From NCBI GenBank assembly GCA_026874595.1, contig CM049308.1, positions 53,269,624-53,333,623 of the forward strand: a stretch of 64,000 bases of DNA, written 5' to 3'. How positions within the stretch are numbered: position 1 is the first letter of the stretch; every line of letters begins with the position of its first letter. A program made the translations under genes and the position numbers. Below, one piece after another: positions 23,057-35,537 of the stretch. The stretch is from Sipunculus nudus (taxonomy: Eukaryota; Annelida; Sipuncula; Golfingiida; Sipunculidae). The notes beneath the pieces are model-generated. The model worked only from the letters and a program-made list of their open reading frames with translations. It searched no databases and was not told the origin of the DNA.

Positions 23057-24689
23057 GCTGTTACATCCACCACCCCTCGCTTACTAAGTCACGGCTGTTC
23101 CATGTTGTTTACTTACCTCATATATGGAACATAACCAATTACTAATTATTTCTGATTTTCCTATCTATTGAAATACAAATGGTGTATCGTTGTGTCCCGC
23201 ACGGGCAGTTTTCTATAATGAATGTTATTTATCGCTATTCTTATAACTGCGAGGTCACAATGTTAAGCATAATTTCTTTGTCAAACGCCTAACAGTCGAA
23301 AAATATTTACCATGAAGATAATGTATTTGAGCGAATGCTGTGATACAGTTCAAGTATTATGAAGCCATGCAGACGATATTATTTTTCCCTGATGTACATA
23401 AAGTCACCAATAAATACGTAAATGATATAAAATGAGTTTTTTTAGTTCTAACATTTAACAAGAGCAGGAATATAGAGATGCACAAATTTTATTCTTTGTA
23501 GCATTTATGTAAATGATCTGTTACCGACTGTTATCATTCATCGGTCTTTGTTCAACCACTTTGTTCAGTTCCCTATTTTAAACCAATTTTTAATTTATTT
23601 GGGAAACTTTAGTAGCAGAAACATATATCGTCATCTGCTGAAAGGTATAACCCTGACCTTTCCATTTGCCACCTTGTCTATGTTGAAGATCTGACATCCT
23701 CTGGGTTTTGATTTGATAAAATATTGTTATTACTATTATTAACTGAGGACGATTCTGTCCGATCCACGTGCCGATTGACCTACGACCAGCCAAAGAGTGT
23801 CTACGAGTCCGGAACGATAAATCCCGATTTACCACGGTGGAATTACGACGCGGGTTATCGGGACAAGTCGCCAAAAACTGTGACAAATCGAAGCAACGTC
23901 GTAGCACAAACGCAGAGAAGTCGTGCGGACATGGCCTACGACTGTTTGGATTACCCAAGATTGGTGCAGATTTGGCGCAACACTGCCTCTTGATTAATGA
24001 TTGCTGACATACGATGGGACTACGATTTGAAACAATTTTGAACGGTCTACAGACTCGCCCACCTCCCCTCCCCCCGGTCCTACTTTGAACCCATCCTGAC
24101 CACAACTGTTCACAACGACTTCGCCAAACCGTAAGCCCGACCACCAGGATTTCCCATACCGTGAAGATATGACAGGGGTTTAATTTACTATCTTGACAGA
24201 CCCTTGGCACGTCGCTGAAATGTTTTCAGTGCTACAAATATTAAGAAGCGTCCAAAGTATATTCGGTTTAATGTACTCGTTAATGAACGTATATTGTTAA
24301 AGGCATCAAGATTCCTATCGAATCTTATCTTATCGCAGTGATTTTACCCAGAGCCATAAATTATCGTTAATGTCCTCTAGCGTTCATCGATATATCACTG
24401 CAACCGAACCATTAACAGATTAAGAGATAGGCATACGACAAGAGAAAAAGCACAAGAGATGATACGTGTACAGCGTCTCGGAAACTTTAATCTTAGCATC
24501 AAATTTCGGACCCACTTCAAATGAAAGCTAAGAAGTATATGTAATACCACAGGCTCTTTGAAATGTTTAGATTGATTGTGGTTATCAGGAAATGTTTACA
24601 TCTGAAAACACTCCTACAAGTTGTATAGCGCCACCTGTCGACATACTGTGTATCCTGTTTAAGAACTAAACTTGTCCCAAACGTTTTCC

Positions 24690-24701
24690 CGCGCGCGCGC
24701 G

Positions 24702-24736
<35 letters not shown>

Positions 24737-24740
24737 TTAT
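24690..24740. repeat. Compound (GC)n(AC)n(AT)n microsatellite
   Basis: Consecutive GC, AC and AT dinucleotide runs, followed by a short GA run (to about 24764). Confidence 0.9.
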
Positions 24741-25924
24741 ATATATAAGAGAGAGAGAGAGAGATGAAGGCAACTCGATTTTTTAGGTTGGTATTATTGT
24801 ATTTAATTCCTAAAACTATCTACATGAAACCTTGGACTTGTTCCAGGATATGTGCTAGCGATGACTTTACAAAGCTTATATGAACTGGTTAAACACCCAC
24901 GCTTTTTAAATAAAAATACAAATTAATAAAGATCACCATTGCCACGTGATGTTTGCATAATCAGTCTCATAAAAATGAATGTATGGAGGTAATTTGGCGA
25001 TTCTAGAAAAATGATGATAATAAACATTCACACGAGATAATATATGTACTTAGCTTACTGTAGTACATCGGTTCCAGTTCACCGGATAGAATCAAGCTTT
25101 AGTGTAATATGTGCACCACAGATGGCGCAAGTAGAAAGAGTCGAGTGTTCACATCCACGGTCTTAATGTTCACTTTGCCTTAAGTACAATGCTAATGATA
25201 AATATATATATATAAACCAGTAAAAGTTTTCACCCTACTTGAATCTGTCCAAAAAGACATTGAATGTATATATGTAAATTCTGCCAAAAGCTGGCTCAGA
25301 TAAATTTTAGGTCATTGGCCATTTAATGTTGTGACCAATATGTAGAGCATAAAAAAAACACGTATAGACGTGTTTTCTTGTCCATAAAATTTGTGCCAAA
25401 ATTTGATTGTAAAATTAACATGACGATAAGATAAGTCCATGTTCTCTTATAGTATACCATATGAATTTATAAAATCTATAATGTTTAATACATTAATCAA
25501 TATCTTTTTTTCATCTTATTTATAATAAGAGAAAATGAGTCCACAAAAAGTAATAATATTGAATAAACATTACTTGTCTCCACGATACGATAAAACTGTT
25601 TCGGAAGATAATAGTTTACATAAAAGTGAAAATATAATTGTCGTTATTATAATACAGGATACTGGATATAATAAAAGTACACTCACCACGCAGTAGTTAT
25701 ACAATGCATTCGTTCCAGAACTGGTTCACATAGCCACTACTTTTTAGCAGGTTGTGCTACTTTTTGCCACCAGGCGGTTGGCACAGGTCAAAACATGTTT
25801 AGTCCAATAAGAGCGGGATATCACATTGTGAAACACGTTTTATCTATATTATATCCTATTTCATCATCTAAAAACATGCATTATATATCTAAAATCACTT
25901 ATCTGTTTATATATCCATGAAATA

Positions 25925-26015
25925 CTGAAGTTGGGTTTTTATTCGCGAGGGTTTCAAAATCGCCAAAGGGAAGTTATAGCAAAAAGGAAACCTTCGCGAA
26001 TAAGACACCTTGTCT
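25925..26015. repeat. Family I repeat (TTCGCGA-rich)
   Basis: ATTCGCGAGGGTTTC and CTTCGCGAATAAG face each other around an 80-bp core, giving an inverted-repeat appearance. Confidence 0.5.
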
Positions 26016-26262
26016 AAATAGGTGAATGATCATATGTTATCCACGCAACGCCTACTTATAAGTTGGAAGGCAAAAGATTTACATTATAAATAATAAGATA
26101 TATATTTTTTTTATATTAATTGTATATCAAAGATGGACATTATAATTATGAATATTTTTTTCACACTATTTGATTAAAGGGGACAAGAATTCCTACTCCC
26201 TGTCGTGGGTCCTTTTCAGATTGTTGAGATTAAGCGCCCATATTAAAATATTCAATGTGCTA

Positions 26263-26629
26263 GGGCAAAAAAAAATTAATAAATAAAAGGTTTGGTTCTC
26301 AGGCATTTTTTTTTCTCAGAAATCAGTGCGGGCGGGCGAATTTTTGAAAACCTTAATTTTTTTGTATGTTTCGATAAAAATGTCATATGATCAGGGAAAA
26401 GCATGATAATAACATTTATTTTGCTTAACAGGTAAAAGTACTACATAACAAAGGAATTCTTATCTAAATCATTTCATCTTATCTTCTTGGAAGAAATGTC
26501 TGAGCGACTGGAGCTCAAATTTGGTAAGTTTCTATTGAAAATCAAAATACAAATCTTTGATGCGTTGGGTTAAATTGACGTGCGCGGCGGCTGAGAACCA
26601 TAGCTTTTTTTCATTTTTTTTTTTTGGGC
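26263..26629. mobile_element. Harbinger-like MITE, copy 2 (unoccupied)
   Basis: Terminal GGGC plus A run and inverted GGTTCTCAG(GC) words at both ends, flanked by CTA and TTA (a diverged TWA duplication). The interior matches copy 1 in the same orientation and contains ATGTCATATGATCAGG, the unoccupied form of the LTR target in copy 1. Confidence 0.7.
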
Positions 26630-26639
26630 TTAATGGATA

Positions 26640-26745
26640 TAATTTGTGTAGGTTACTGCATGGTAAGATCGCGAAAATGTAACCCTCGCGAAATAATGAT
26701 AGTTAAAATCGCGAAATATTATCCTCACGAGTGTGACAGTAAACG
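26640..26745. repeat. Family I repeat (CGCGAAA-rich)
   Basis: ATCGCGAAAATG, CTCGCGAAATAATG and ATCGCGAAATATT words just beyond the right end of Harbinger-like MITE copy 2. Confidence 0.5.
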
Positions 26746-27254
26746 CATTATGTTTGATGCATAATGCCAAGAAGTACGGCATGCCAGCTAGTGTTGATCT
26801 TTCCCATTAAACGCCTTAGGCAAACAGAAATTTAAAATTGCATGGTCAAGGCGTGACGATTTCATATTCAAAGTCCTATCATTGTCACCGCCTTGATTTA
26901 TTTGTATATTTCAGCTAATAAACTAATATAAGTACCGCATAGTACAATGGAATAACAAGTGCTTAATGGATACATTAAATATAAATTGAGTTATGATTCA
27001 GATTAAACGGAGCAAATTTCATGATCAAAACGTATATTGAATCTGACGATGAATAAGTTATTATCATATATTAATCTTTTACCAGTAAATGTTCAATAAA
27101 GTTGAAATGTGTAAATGTTAACGTGAATTATTATTCATTTAGTGTGAACGAAATTATTTAAAAAAATTAAAACTGACGGAACGTACACAGACTTATAAAG
27201 AGCACCAAGAAAAGAGATATATTATATATAAAAGCTATAGGGCATCAGCCGTTA

Positions 27255-27580
27255 TCAAACACTACTGGTACCCTCGGCGGCTTTTTCCGGAGAATCCCTT
27301 TTATAAAGAGATTTGGCTGACATGGGATATCCAGTTTCCACGTAAGTCTTCTGGACTTCTCGCCTCTCCCATTGGCCAGTGACGAAGACAGCTCCCAGGA
27401 TGCATAGTATACCGGCCACGGCTCCTAAAGCGAAGCCCCATTCGATCTTAGTGATGGCGTAATGACGGTGCCGGATGAGCTCCAGTATTGCGTTATTGTA
27501 TTCCACGTAGTCTATGTCTCTGAAGATGTGATATGGTGCGCACAGACCGAATATAACCAAGCCGGCGAAGGTGAACAGAG
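27255..27580 (-). CDS. Claudin/PMP22-like tetraspan protein, exon 3 (TM3-TM4 and tail)
   Basis: Terminal exon after the acceptor TTTTGTCATTACAG. Its first two bases complete an Ala codon (G|CT). It finishes TM3 (ALFTFAGLVIFGLC, to about residue 163), encodes the second extracellular loop with YHIFRDIDYVEY and many charged and His residues (about 164-196), then TM4 (WGFALGAVAGILCILGAVFV, about 197-218). A polar cytoplasmic tail of 39 residues ends GTSSV. A C-terminal S-S-V could act as a PDZ ligand, as in many claudins, but this is inference. Stop TAA at 27257-27255. Confidence 0.85.
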
Positions 27581-27750
27581 CTGTAATGACAAAATAAAGA
27601 TAATTTGATGGAGTAATGATGAAAAACAAAGAACATATGGTCACATACCATACGTCATGATATGCTTTTGAAAATAAGTGCCTTGTTATTAACTACACAA
27701 CATTAGCATGAGTGAAAAATGGCAACTCTTTTAATATGAAACTTTGAATT

Positions 27751-27900
27751 ATAGTGAAACCTCGCCAAGTGGGCACCTCCATTAAGAGGACACCTCTATA
27801 TAGTAGGCAGTTATCAAAAATCCCGTTTTTCTCTTCCTGCTATGGACATAACCTCCATAAAGGGGGCAGCTCTCTAAACTGGCCCAGTCGATGCAATGGT
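27751..27900. mobile_element. pogo/Tigger-like MITE fragment
   Basis: Starts TATAGTGAAACCTCG and carries repeated ACCTCCATTAAG and ACCTCCATAAAG words, typical of short pogo-type elements whose ends read CAGTRAAACCTC next to TA. The right end is unclear. Confidence 0.45.
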
Positions 27901-28802
27901 TAAGACATAATTCCTCCCACTAACAGAACCACCAAACTTACTTTGCTGAGTCGCAAAGCTTAGAACAGGTACCTCGTGGCAAATTATATAACTAAAGTAC
28001 GGCTCTCTTCCTCACTGAATTACGTCTGTCGGTACCTGGATCCACGTTTTATATAAGGCATTTTTAGTAATAAACGTAAAAACTAAAGCCCAGGCAGGGC
28101 CAGCACCTCTCTTAGGTTGGCAATTTGCACAAAAGGTTCCCATGTTTGTGGAGGTTTTACTTTGTACTAATAATTGGATACATAAAAAAAGCCCATGTAA
28201 CACCTGACGAGTTCAATGCTCTCCTGGATTCATTATCACAAATTTACAGAAATTCGATGCACTTCATTGCTTTGCTATTTATGCAGAAAGGATCAGCGTA
28301 GAGCTATTTATCCTATATTCCATCCGAAACTTCTTCGCTGGGAAGTATGCTTTGGCAATTGCACTGCCCCCTGGCAACAGCACCTGTATCCAAAACTTCG
28401 GGCAGAACATTCCCTTCAAGTAAAAGTAAAAACGATTTTCATCTAAAGCACGTTTAAGTGAAGCCGATTCCTGGGTAATGCATTCTTTGCGGCGTAAGAG
28501 TTTTAGACCCCCCTTCCCTCGACCCCCCGAACATAGATTTAAGGTTCAACCAGCCTCTTTTTATTTTATTAAATGTTAAATTCTAAATAGTCGTTTCAAA
28601 TTTTTCTTTCATTTGAATGAGGATGTCAACAATTTTTGGCTTTACATGCATTTTAAGTCCCTTTTTTATGCACACTTCTGCGCTCCTCCTGTTTCATCTT
28701 TTTGACACCAGATATGACATCGCGCATATGACTGCTCTGTAACAGTTGATTCTATTTATATATATACTATTATATATATATGTGTGTGTGTGTGTATGTA
28801 TT

Positions 28803-28975
28803 CAGATGACGCCTAGGGACCACCTCAGTTTAGCGACCACCTCAAAATAACGACCACTTTTTCATAGTCCCAATTTTGTTTTGCTCTTCATATCAGATGT
28901 CGGTTAGACGTCCATCTCAAAAGTGCAACCACTTATCGAGGTCCCTTTGGTGGTCGTTATTTTAAGGTTTCTCTG
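28803..28975. mobile_element. pogo/Tigger-like MITE
   Basis: About 170 bp with inverted ends. The left end reads CAGATGACGCCTAGGGACC and the right end, inverted, CAGAGAAACCTTAAAATAAC, both running into CGACCACC words. TA follows the right end. No coding capacity. Confidence 0.55.
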
Positions 28976-28983
28976 TATGTATG

Positions 28984-28987
<4 letters not shown>

Positions 28988-29034
<47 letters not shown>
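28988..29034. repeat. (TA)n microsatellite left of solo LTR
   Basis: TA run into which the LTR at 29035 inserted; the run resumes at 29849. Confidence 0.95.
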
Positions 29035-29038
<4 letters not shown>

Positions 29039-29844
29039 ACAGGTGCTCTTTTTATTGTGTGACACGGGCGTAATTCGTGTTGTAGTTGCACTCTCAGTTT
29101 AATCCGTATTGGTTGAACTCTCGTTGCCATGCTAGCTTGGGGCTTTCTCTCCTGGCCGAGCCGGGTCGGGCTCACGTGTGGACCCTGGTATGTAGAAACA
29201 CATCGATGTTTTTCTAGATGATTCCTGTAACGCGTGTTTACTGTGTGTTGTGTTAGATTCTTTAGACTGTTCGAGAAGTGGAAAACTCTCGGCTTTGGGT
29301 GAAAAGTTATAAATAGGGGGCTGTGTTTTAGAGCCGAGAGAGAGGCGAGTAAATATTCCAGCGGACACAGACGTGTGGGACCTATCCGATTATCCAATAA
29401 TTTCAGGGATTCTACTATTACTAATTCTATATTATTTGGTGCTGCCTCCCTCAGGTTTACTTTCTGGATTGTTACAAGAGCTTTACATTGGACTGTTATT
29501 CTCCTAGATATTTCGTGTGAACTGTTCGCCGGCTTATACATTTTAAAGGACGTATCGTTGTGACAGTGGTGGTATCCAGGTACTGTGCACTTTGTTTATT
29601 TTACTGTATGATTGTATTGATTTGCTGTTATACTGTGTCATTGTATTGATTTGGTGTATTGTAATGTTAGGGTTGTTTAAAGAATAAATTATAGTTATTT
29701 GTTAACAAAAAACCACTGACTTCTTTATTCATCCCCCTAATCATTTCACGCTGCCTAGTGTTACAGAATCTGAATTTTTTTGTTATCTCCTTGACAAAAT
29801 TTATGTTCATCACGCATACGTGATCTGTTGATATTAGGTTCCGT

Positions 29845-29848
<4 letters not shown>
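29035..29848 (+). mobile_element. Solo LTR (copy 2), 814 bp
   Basis: Begins TGTTAC and ends GTAACA, with TA-run sequence (ATAT) on both sides. Matches the LTR at 15631-16431 along its full length. Promoter and end signals are visible: TATAAATA at 29308-29315 and AATAAA at 29683-29688, placing the likely R region between them. No internal region or partner LTR. Sits antisense in intron 2 of the tetraspan gene. Confidence 0.8.

Positions 29849-29892
<44 letters not shown>
29849..29892. repeat. (TA)n microsatellite right of solo LTR
   Basis: Continuation of the TA run interrupted by the LTR. Confidence 0.95.
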
Positions 29893-29896
<4 letters not shown>

Positions 29897-30783
29897 TGTC
29901 TGGAATTAGAGAAATATCACATCAGTGTCTCATGCAACGTCCGATGGGGCTTCGGTTCCCTGCAGCAAGATGTGAGGTCGGCTTTATAATGATATTTAGG
30001 TTTTTGGAGGCCTCGGTTCCCAGCCTTCTGTAATTAAATGTTACGCCCCGTGTAATATTTCATGGCTTGATTTGCAGGTCTTGTGAATGTTATTATATGC
30101 ATAATTATGCATAATGGCAAACACATAAAGGTAATATTTAATAAACAAAAAGTATTAGGCACTAAAAAGGATCTATATTGTGTAGAATTTTAAATTAATT
30201 GAAATCAAAGAATGACTCCTGGAACTTTAAAAAGAAAAAGTAGTAAAAAAATAAACGGAGGGGGCATGCTGATACTGCACATGCGCACACTTTGACAACA
30301 GAAACGATTCTGTTCACTGGTATTTGTCATATCTGTCTGAAGGATAATGAAAGAGCTAATATAATTAATTGGTCATTGATGGTACAGGTTAAAGAAAACA
30401 CCTTCCGACAGGCTGCAAATCCACGCATCATTAACAAAAATTTATTGTTTAAATTTATTAAAATTTTCTCTAGATTTCAACACATATTTTTTCACTTTCT
30501 ACCATTGCCTTCAAAGCCATGTTTCTTTGGAGATAACCTAGTAAAGGTACAATTACGTTTCCATGGAGACCGTTTCCTGAATTTCACAGATGCTATAGTT
30601 TGAATAATGCAGGGCAAGCCAAACCGAAAAATTGGATTCTTTTATCAAAGAAACCTTAAAATCAGAAAGAAGAGCTGGCCAACCAAATCAATACGTTATC
30701 CGAAACTGGCGCCTTCTTATACGAACTAAACCCGCTAGGATTTGATTGACTTGGCTTCCCTTGCGTGTAAAGCGAGTTAAAGG

Positions 30784-32188
30784 ATGGAAAACCAGTGCCG
30801 GACAGTAGAAGCCATACATCAAGTTGTGACAGCATTTATGTATAAAACACACAGATGGTGGCGGTTTCACAGTCACACTGAGATCTACACTGAAGGAGGT
30901 GTACGGCGATGTGTCTTAAAGGGGCCTATTCACTGCCTGACGCCTGATAAAATAAAATATATAAAAGAGATATTAACATACATAAGAAGGCATGGCCTTG
31001 AACGGATAAATACTGAAAACATGTGGGCACAACTGAAAGCAGATCACAAGATTATATTGTTAGGCGTATACTATAGATATCCGGGTCAAGTTTTGGAAGA
31101 TAGAAACAAATTGATTATAGATTTTGCTTGGATTGAGAGAAGACTATAAAGAAGAAATCATATGCAGCTTTCATAACAGGAGACTTTAACAATAGCTTTC
31201 AGCAGTGGGAATCCCAGCACTTAAATAGTGAATTAGGTAATGCTTTAGTGGATGTTAACGGATTATATCAGCTTATAGATCAGTCCAAAAGAATAAGTGC
31301 ATATTCAATCCTCAGTACTAGATACCGTTTTAACAGACTCTCCAGGTCGAGTTAAGGAATTAGATTTTATGAGCCCAGTATCCACTTGCTACCATAGTGT
31401 ACTAATCAGGTCATTATTTTTAAAATGTAAAAGAAAACAAGTGCTTATAAACGAATCGTTTAGTATTATGAATGGGCTGACCTAGATGGCTAAAGGGAAT
31501 CCCTCAGAATGGCAACATGTGAATTTGGTTTTGAGATTTATGATGATTTGTCAGACATTTTAGATTTATATACAGTGGTATCATTAATTCTGCTGTTGCT
31601 GTATTTGTTCCACAGAAGAGGTGTTTACAAGACCTAAAGACTAACCATGGATGACAAATGAACTCAAAAGGTTAATTAGAAAACGAAATAAATTAAGGAT
31701 AAGGTTAACAAGTTCAAATTTGTAAAAGGCATTCCCCTAATAGAACATGAAAGCAAATACGCCACTGATGATAAAAAAAATATTTATTAAATAAACACTT
31801 CGCATCCCAATGTAATGTAGAAACACAGCATCAAATCAACCTACATTCCAGTCGGTGATGACTCAATTTAATTCTTTTAAGTATTCCAACAAGGCAACAG
31901 GACCTGGTGGAATTAGTAACTAGATCATAAAGAATTGTGCTGACATTCTCTCTAAACCTTTCTCTAAAATTTTCAACCACTGTATACAAATTAAATGAGT
32001 TTCCGCGTGAATGGAAAAAGGCTTATGTAACACCAGTGTATAAAAAGGCTGAACGTCATCTTGTTAACAACTACAGGCCCATTTAACGGATTATACGACT
32101 ACTTGGTATAAGGGATCATCTTTTGTCATCGATAAATTCTGGATAAAAAAAAAGATTTTGCGATGTTCTTGTTACTATAATTGTGTCA

Positions 32189-32237
<49 letters not shown>

Positions 32238-32770
32238 TTTCGAAAAAGGACACGATACCAGGCTGGTATGTGTGGACGCTACCTGAGCCTTTGACAGAGT
32301 GTGGCATCAATGACTTTTACACCAACTAGAAAACCTGGGTGTAACAGGTTCTCTTTTTAAGATAGATCTCAATGCGTGTTATTAAGAGGGCTCACCTCAC
32401 CGTTTTTAGGTATTAAACAAGAGTCAAATTTAGGTCCACTATTGATTTTGATCTATACGAACTACATTCACTGCCAAATGGTAAATAACATTAGATAATA
32501 TGCAGACGACACGTGCCCGTACACCACTGCACGTAGAGAATCCCGAGGCGTCTGCAGCCTCTTTAAACCGGCATCTTCGCCGTATTCGTCAGTGGACACG
32601 ACAGTGGCAACTGAATTTCATTGCAATCAAACCAAGGTCCTTTTTTTCTCTAATAAAAGAAATTATTCATCCACCGTTATTCTTTAATGAACAGCAACTG
32701 ACAGAGTCTACTTGTCTATCTCACTTGGGGGTTATATTTACTTAAAGTCTCTCTTGGTCTGAACACATTA
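30784..32770 (+). pseudogene. Dead non-LTR retrotransposon (endonuclease and reverse transcriptase)
   Basis: Fragments in shifting frames keep the order of a LINE ORF2. Endonuclease: LLGVYYRYP (near 31060-31083) and the catalytic GDFN (31179-31190). Reverse transcriptase: NNYRPI (near 32067-32084), motif A as VDAT-stop-AFDRVWHQ (32272-32310), motif C YADDT (32499-32513), and a thumb-like RQWTRQWQLNF block (near 32580-32620). Stops and frameshifts are frequent, and a TA microsatellite (32192-32234) interrupts the RT. A Jockey/CR1-type LINE is likely from these motifs, but the clade is not resolved. It is inactive. Confidence 0.8.
32192..32234. repeat. (TA)n microsatellite inside the dead LINE
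   Basis: TA run lying between the NNYRPI block and RT motif A of the retrotransposon relic. Confidence 0.95.
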
Positions 32771-33134
32771 AAATAATCAGCTTGACATATTCTTCAGCCT
32801 CGTGACACGCGCAGACTGGATTGTCTGCTCCCCCTATTGTTAACAGTACTGATTAAGTAAAATAAAACCTAACCTTAACCTCATCTGTTTTATATCGTCT
32901 TCCTTAGTATGTGTGATACATTATTAATACGATTTTGTGTTATATATTTTCGTATGAGTTAAATCATGTATAATATGATTATTAAATTAACCGCGCGTGT
33001 AGTCAATAGAAAAAGAGCTTATCATTTTGAAACATTTATCATAACTCCATCAAAGTATCATTTTCTTTTAAATGATTGTCTTTTCGTCTAAAATCTTTAT
33101 CAGAGACTATGTTGCCATGGCAGCCGTGACTCAC

Positions 33135-33275
33135 CTCCCGGTATACCCATGACCGAGAGAAACACCAAGAGCTCATCGTTGCCCCTAGCGACACAGAAGA
33201 GAACCCCTGAAGCTGCTCCGGCGATCATGAATAGTAGACCAATGAGCATCATCGCCTGGGTGCCTCGTATGTAAC
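33135..33275 (-). CDS. Claudin/PMP22-like tetraspan protein, exon 2 (TM2)
   Basis: A 141-nt exon, phase 1 on both sides, with acceptor ATTTGATTTCAG and donor GGAG|GTGAGT. Encodes residues 104-149: YIRGTQAMMLIGLLFMIAG, the rest of TM2, a short cytosolic loop (ARGNDE) and the start of TM3 (LLVFLSVMGIPG). The RGTQAMM start of TM2 resembles the (R)xxQALM pattern common in claudin-family TM2 segments. Its phases match the TM2 exon of the plus-strand gene at 6938-7087. Confidence 0.85.
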
Positions 33276-35502
33276 CTGAAATCAAATTATAAAAATCGAT
33301 GAACATGTACTGTATATTTGGGAATTAAGTGGACCAGCGCTATTTATTCCTATAAACTATGCTGAGGCCTGTTTCTTTAACATTGTGGTATGGTTAATCG
33401 GGAAAGTATACCGACGAAAATATAATGACCATTCTCTCTAAACTTTAAAGGCCCACCTTACAATGCAACTAAGCACTGACTATTGCTATATATGCGGACT
33501 TTTAGTATCAAGAGAATGCATATTGTAAAGAAAACAGTAGCTCGCTCATTGGTCCCTTCCGGGGAATTCTCAGAGCAGTTTGACTTTGGTGCAGCACCAG
33601 AAACACGCGGCGTCACTGGGGGCCGTATACGGCAAAGTAGAATTTGCAAGCATTTGGAAAGTGGAAGGAGTGGGATCGAATTTAATGTGACCACTTTCTC
33701 AGCAGTAAAGTTGATGATGCATCCACTGGTTTTCTTTTTATAACACCAAGGGGAGACGTTGTTATATACGGGACAGACGGCGTCATTTACTTTTACGGTT
33801 TGTTTTCTTAATATTGGTATTAGGTTAAATAGCAGGACAGATAGAAGCGGCGATATTTGTTTACCCATATTTGTTGCCTGTCCATTGAAACCAATAGTGA
33901 CGGCCGCAGCACGGCATCACTGCGAGTAATATGTATACATTCGCTTAAAACACCCTTGTCAATAAATTCCCGCTTACTTAATATCGGTAAAACAGAACAA
34001 TATGTGTACACCCATGAATCATACGAAAATTTGATTTAACATGACTTGTAGCAAAACTTGCATAATTTATCCGTAACTCTTATCTCTGGTTAATGGCCTG
34101 AAGAAGCAACAATATGAGTCTGTGAGACGCCATATTACTAAACTTTGGAAAATCTTGCAAATGCACTAACAGCTTGTTGTGAGAGCACTATAATCTGTTC
34201 TCATTTATCTATATTTTCGCTCTTTAAATAAAATTGAACGAACTACTTTATATCCTAAATTTATATGCATTTCTATCAAAAGAGCCTGTTACATTTTATT
34301 TAGTTGTCTTATTATAGTGCAGGTTTTATTCTGAAATCGCGGTAAAAGCATACATAGACGTTTATTTACAAAGTTCTTCACTGGGGATGGTTTCTGTAAC
34401 AATTTTATGACTTTGGTACAGACTGAATTTATTGCCGAGCAATGTTCTTGGGCAACCTACATTTAACTGCCCCATACTTTACATTATCTTAGTCATTTAT
34501 CACCGAAATAAAACTGTTCAGTGATTACAACAATTCTCTTGAGCAGATGTTTTAGTTACAGAGCCTTTGGAGGTTTGCCTGCCCATGACTTTTGAAACAG
34601 ACCTTTTATTTGGCTAAAACATTCCACAGGGACAGATCCATTTTTTAATATAAGGAGGGGTCAAATCCGGTGAACTTATGATAAAAACCTAAAAAAAGTC
34701 CCCAATTATGGAAAGGGTGGGGGTCCAGGGCGCAAATATCGGTCTGAAAAGGTGGCGACTAAAACAGGGGAGACTTTCTCGGCTTAATTACAGAAGTTAA
34801 TAAGTAACTTTATACATTAATATTTTTGTCAACGTTTATTTGATTTGATTTTCCAATTTACTATTCATTTTATCAATGGGTATATACTTAAACATATATA
34901 TTATTATGCGAATGGCGTTCCAAAGCGCTTTTCAGTCAGCTTTTTAAACTACATCTTTCGGCAGCTGGTCGTTTTCTGATACTTTTACCTAGGATGACTG
35001 TCTGGAGAGTTTAACCGGCTATAAAATTTAATTATTTTTTTCTGTAAGACCCAGGTTGCCCGTATTCGTCTGCAAGTCTTGTACCTGCCCGCTGGGGAAG
35101 TCTTGTCATTAAATGGAACAGACTCTGCATTATTTATGTAGCAAGCGACGTGAAGAACGGGATAATGTAATTAGTGCCCCCCTGCATAAAGTCAACGTAT
35201 AGACACTTATAACCATGCCGACAGCGCATGAAAGCTAGGCGCTGATTGGACACTCGCTTTATCGCGTTGCTCTTTTTCATTTGCCAATGCTGGGCACGTG
35301 ACACCTTCGATCGTTTGATGAAAATCCTTTATTAGAAGCGCCCATATATGGATTCCTTTTCCGTGGCATCTACCGAAAGCCGAATGAAGTATGTATTTTC
35401 AATTTTGTAGGCTGAATCCCTGCCTAAAATAAAAGTGATATGCGCCAAGGGATGATCCTCGCCCTGTAGATACCTCATGTGACTCCATAAAATTAACACG
35501 AT

Positions 35503-35506
35503 GAGA

Positions 35507-35537
<31 letters not shown>
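35503..35537. repeat. (GA)n microsatellite
   Basis: GA dinucleotide run. Confidence 0.95.

Larger units (their letters stand above)
23057..27254. other. Intergenic stretch between convergent CXorf65 homologue and tetraspan gene 2
   Basis: Holds the CXorf65 3'UTR with AATAAA at 23409-23414, and a 23730-24190 block with unusually many CG dinucleotides and overlapping open frames on both strands. It also holds a mixed microsatellite (24690-24740), a Harbinger-like MITE (26263-26629) and two family I repeats. A TTTATT at 26897-26902 could be the poly(A) signal of the minus-strand gene. No gene is supported. Confidence 0.6.
27581..33134 (-). other. Intron 2 of the minus-strand tetraspan gene
   Basis: A phase-1 intron of 5.6 kb (GTGAGT...TTACAG). 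Contains two pogo-like MITEs (27751-27900 and 28803-28975), a solo LTR between TA runs (29035-29848) and a dead non-LTR retrotransposon (about 30784-32770) in antisense. 29893-30780 and 32780-33134 show nothing recognisable. Confidence 0.75.

Noticed and set aside
28195-28215. CCTGACGAG word as a hammerhead candidate
   Set aside because: No GAAA or stem II partner follows.
28957-29541. 194-codon open frame on - with a YIYIYI tail
   Set aside because: Crosses the solo LTR and a TA run; purely a by-product.
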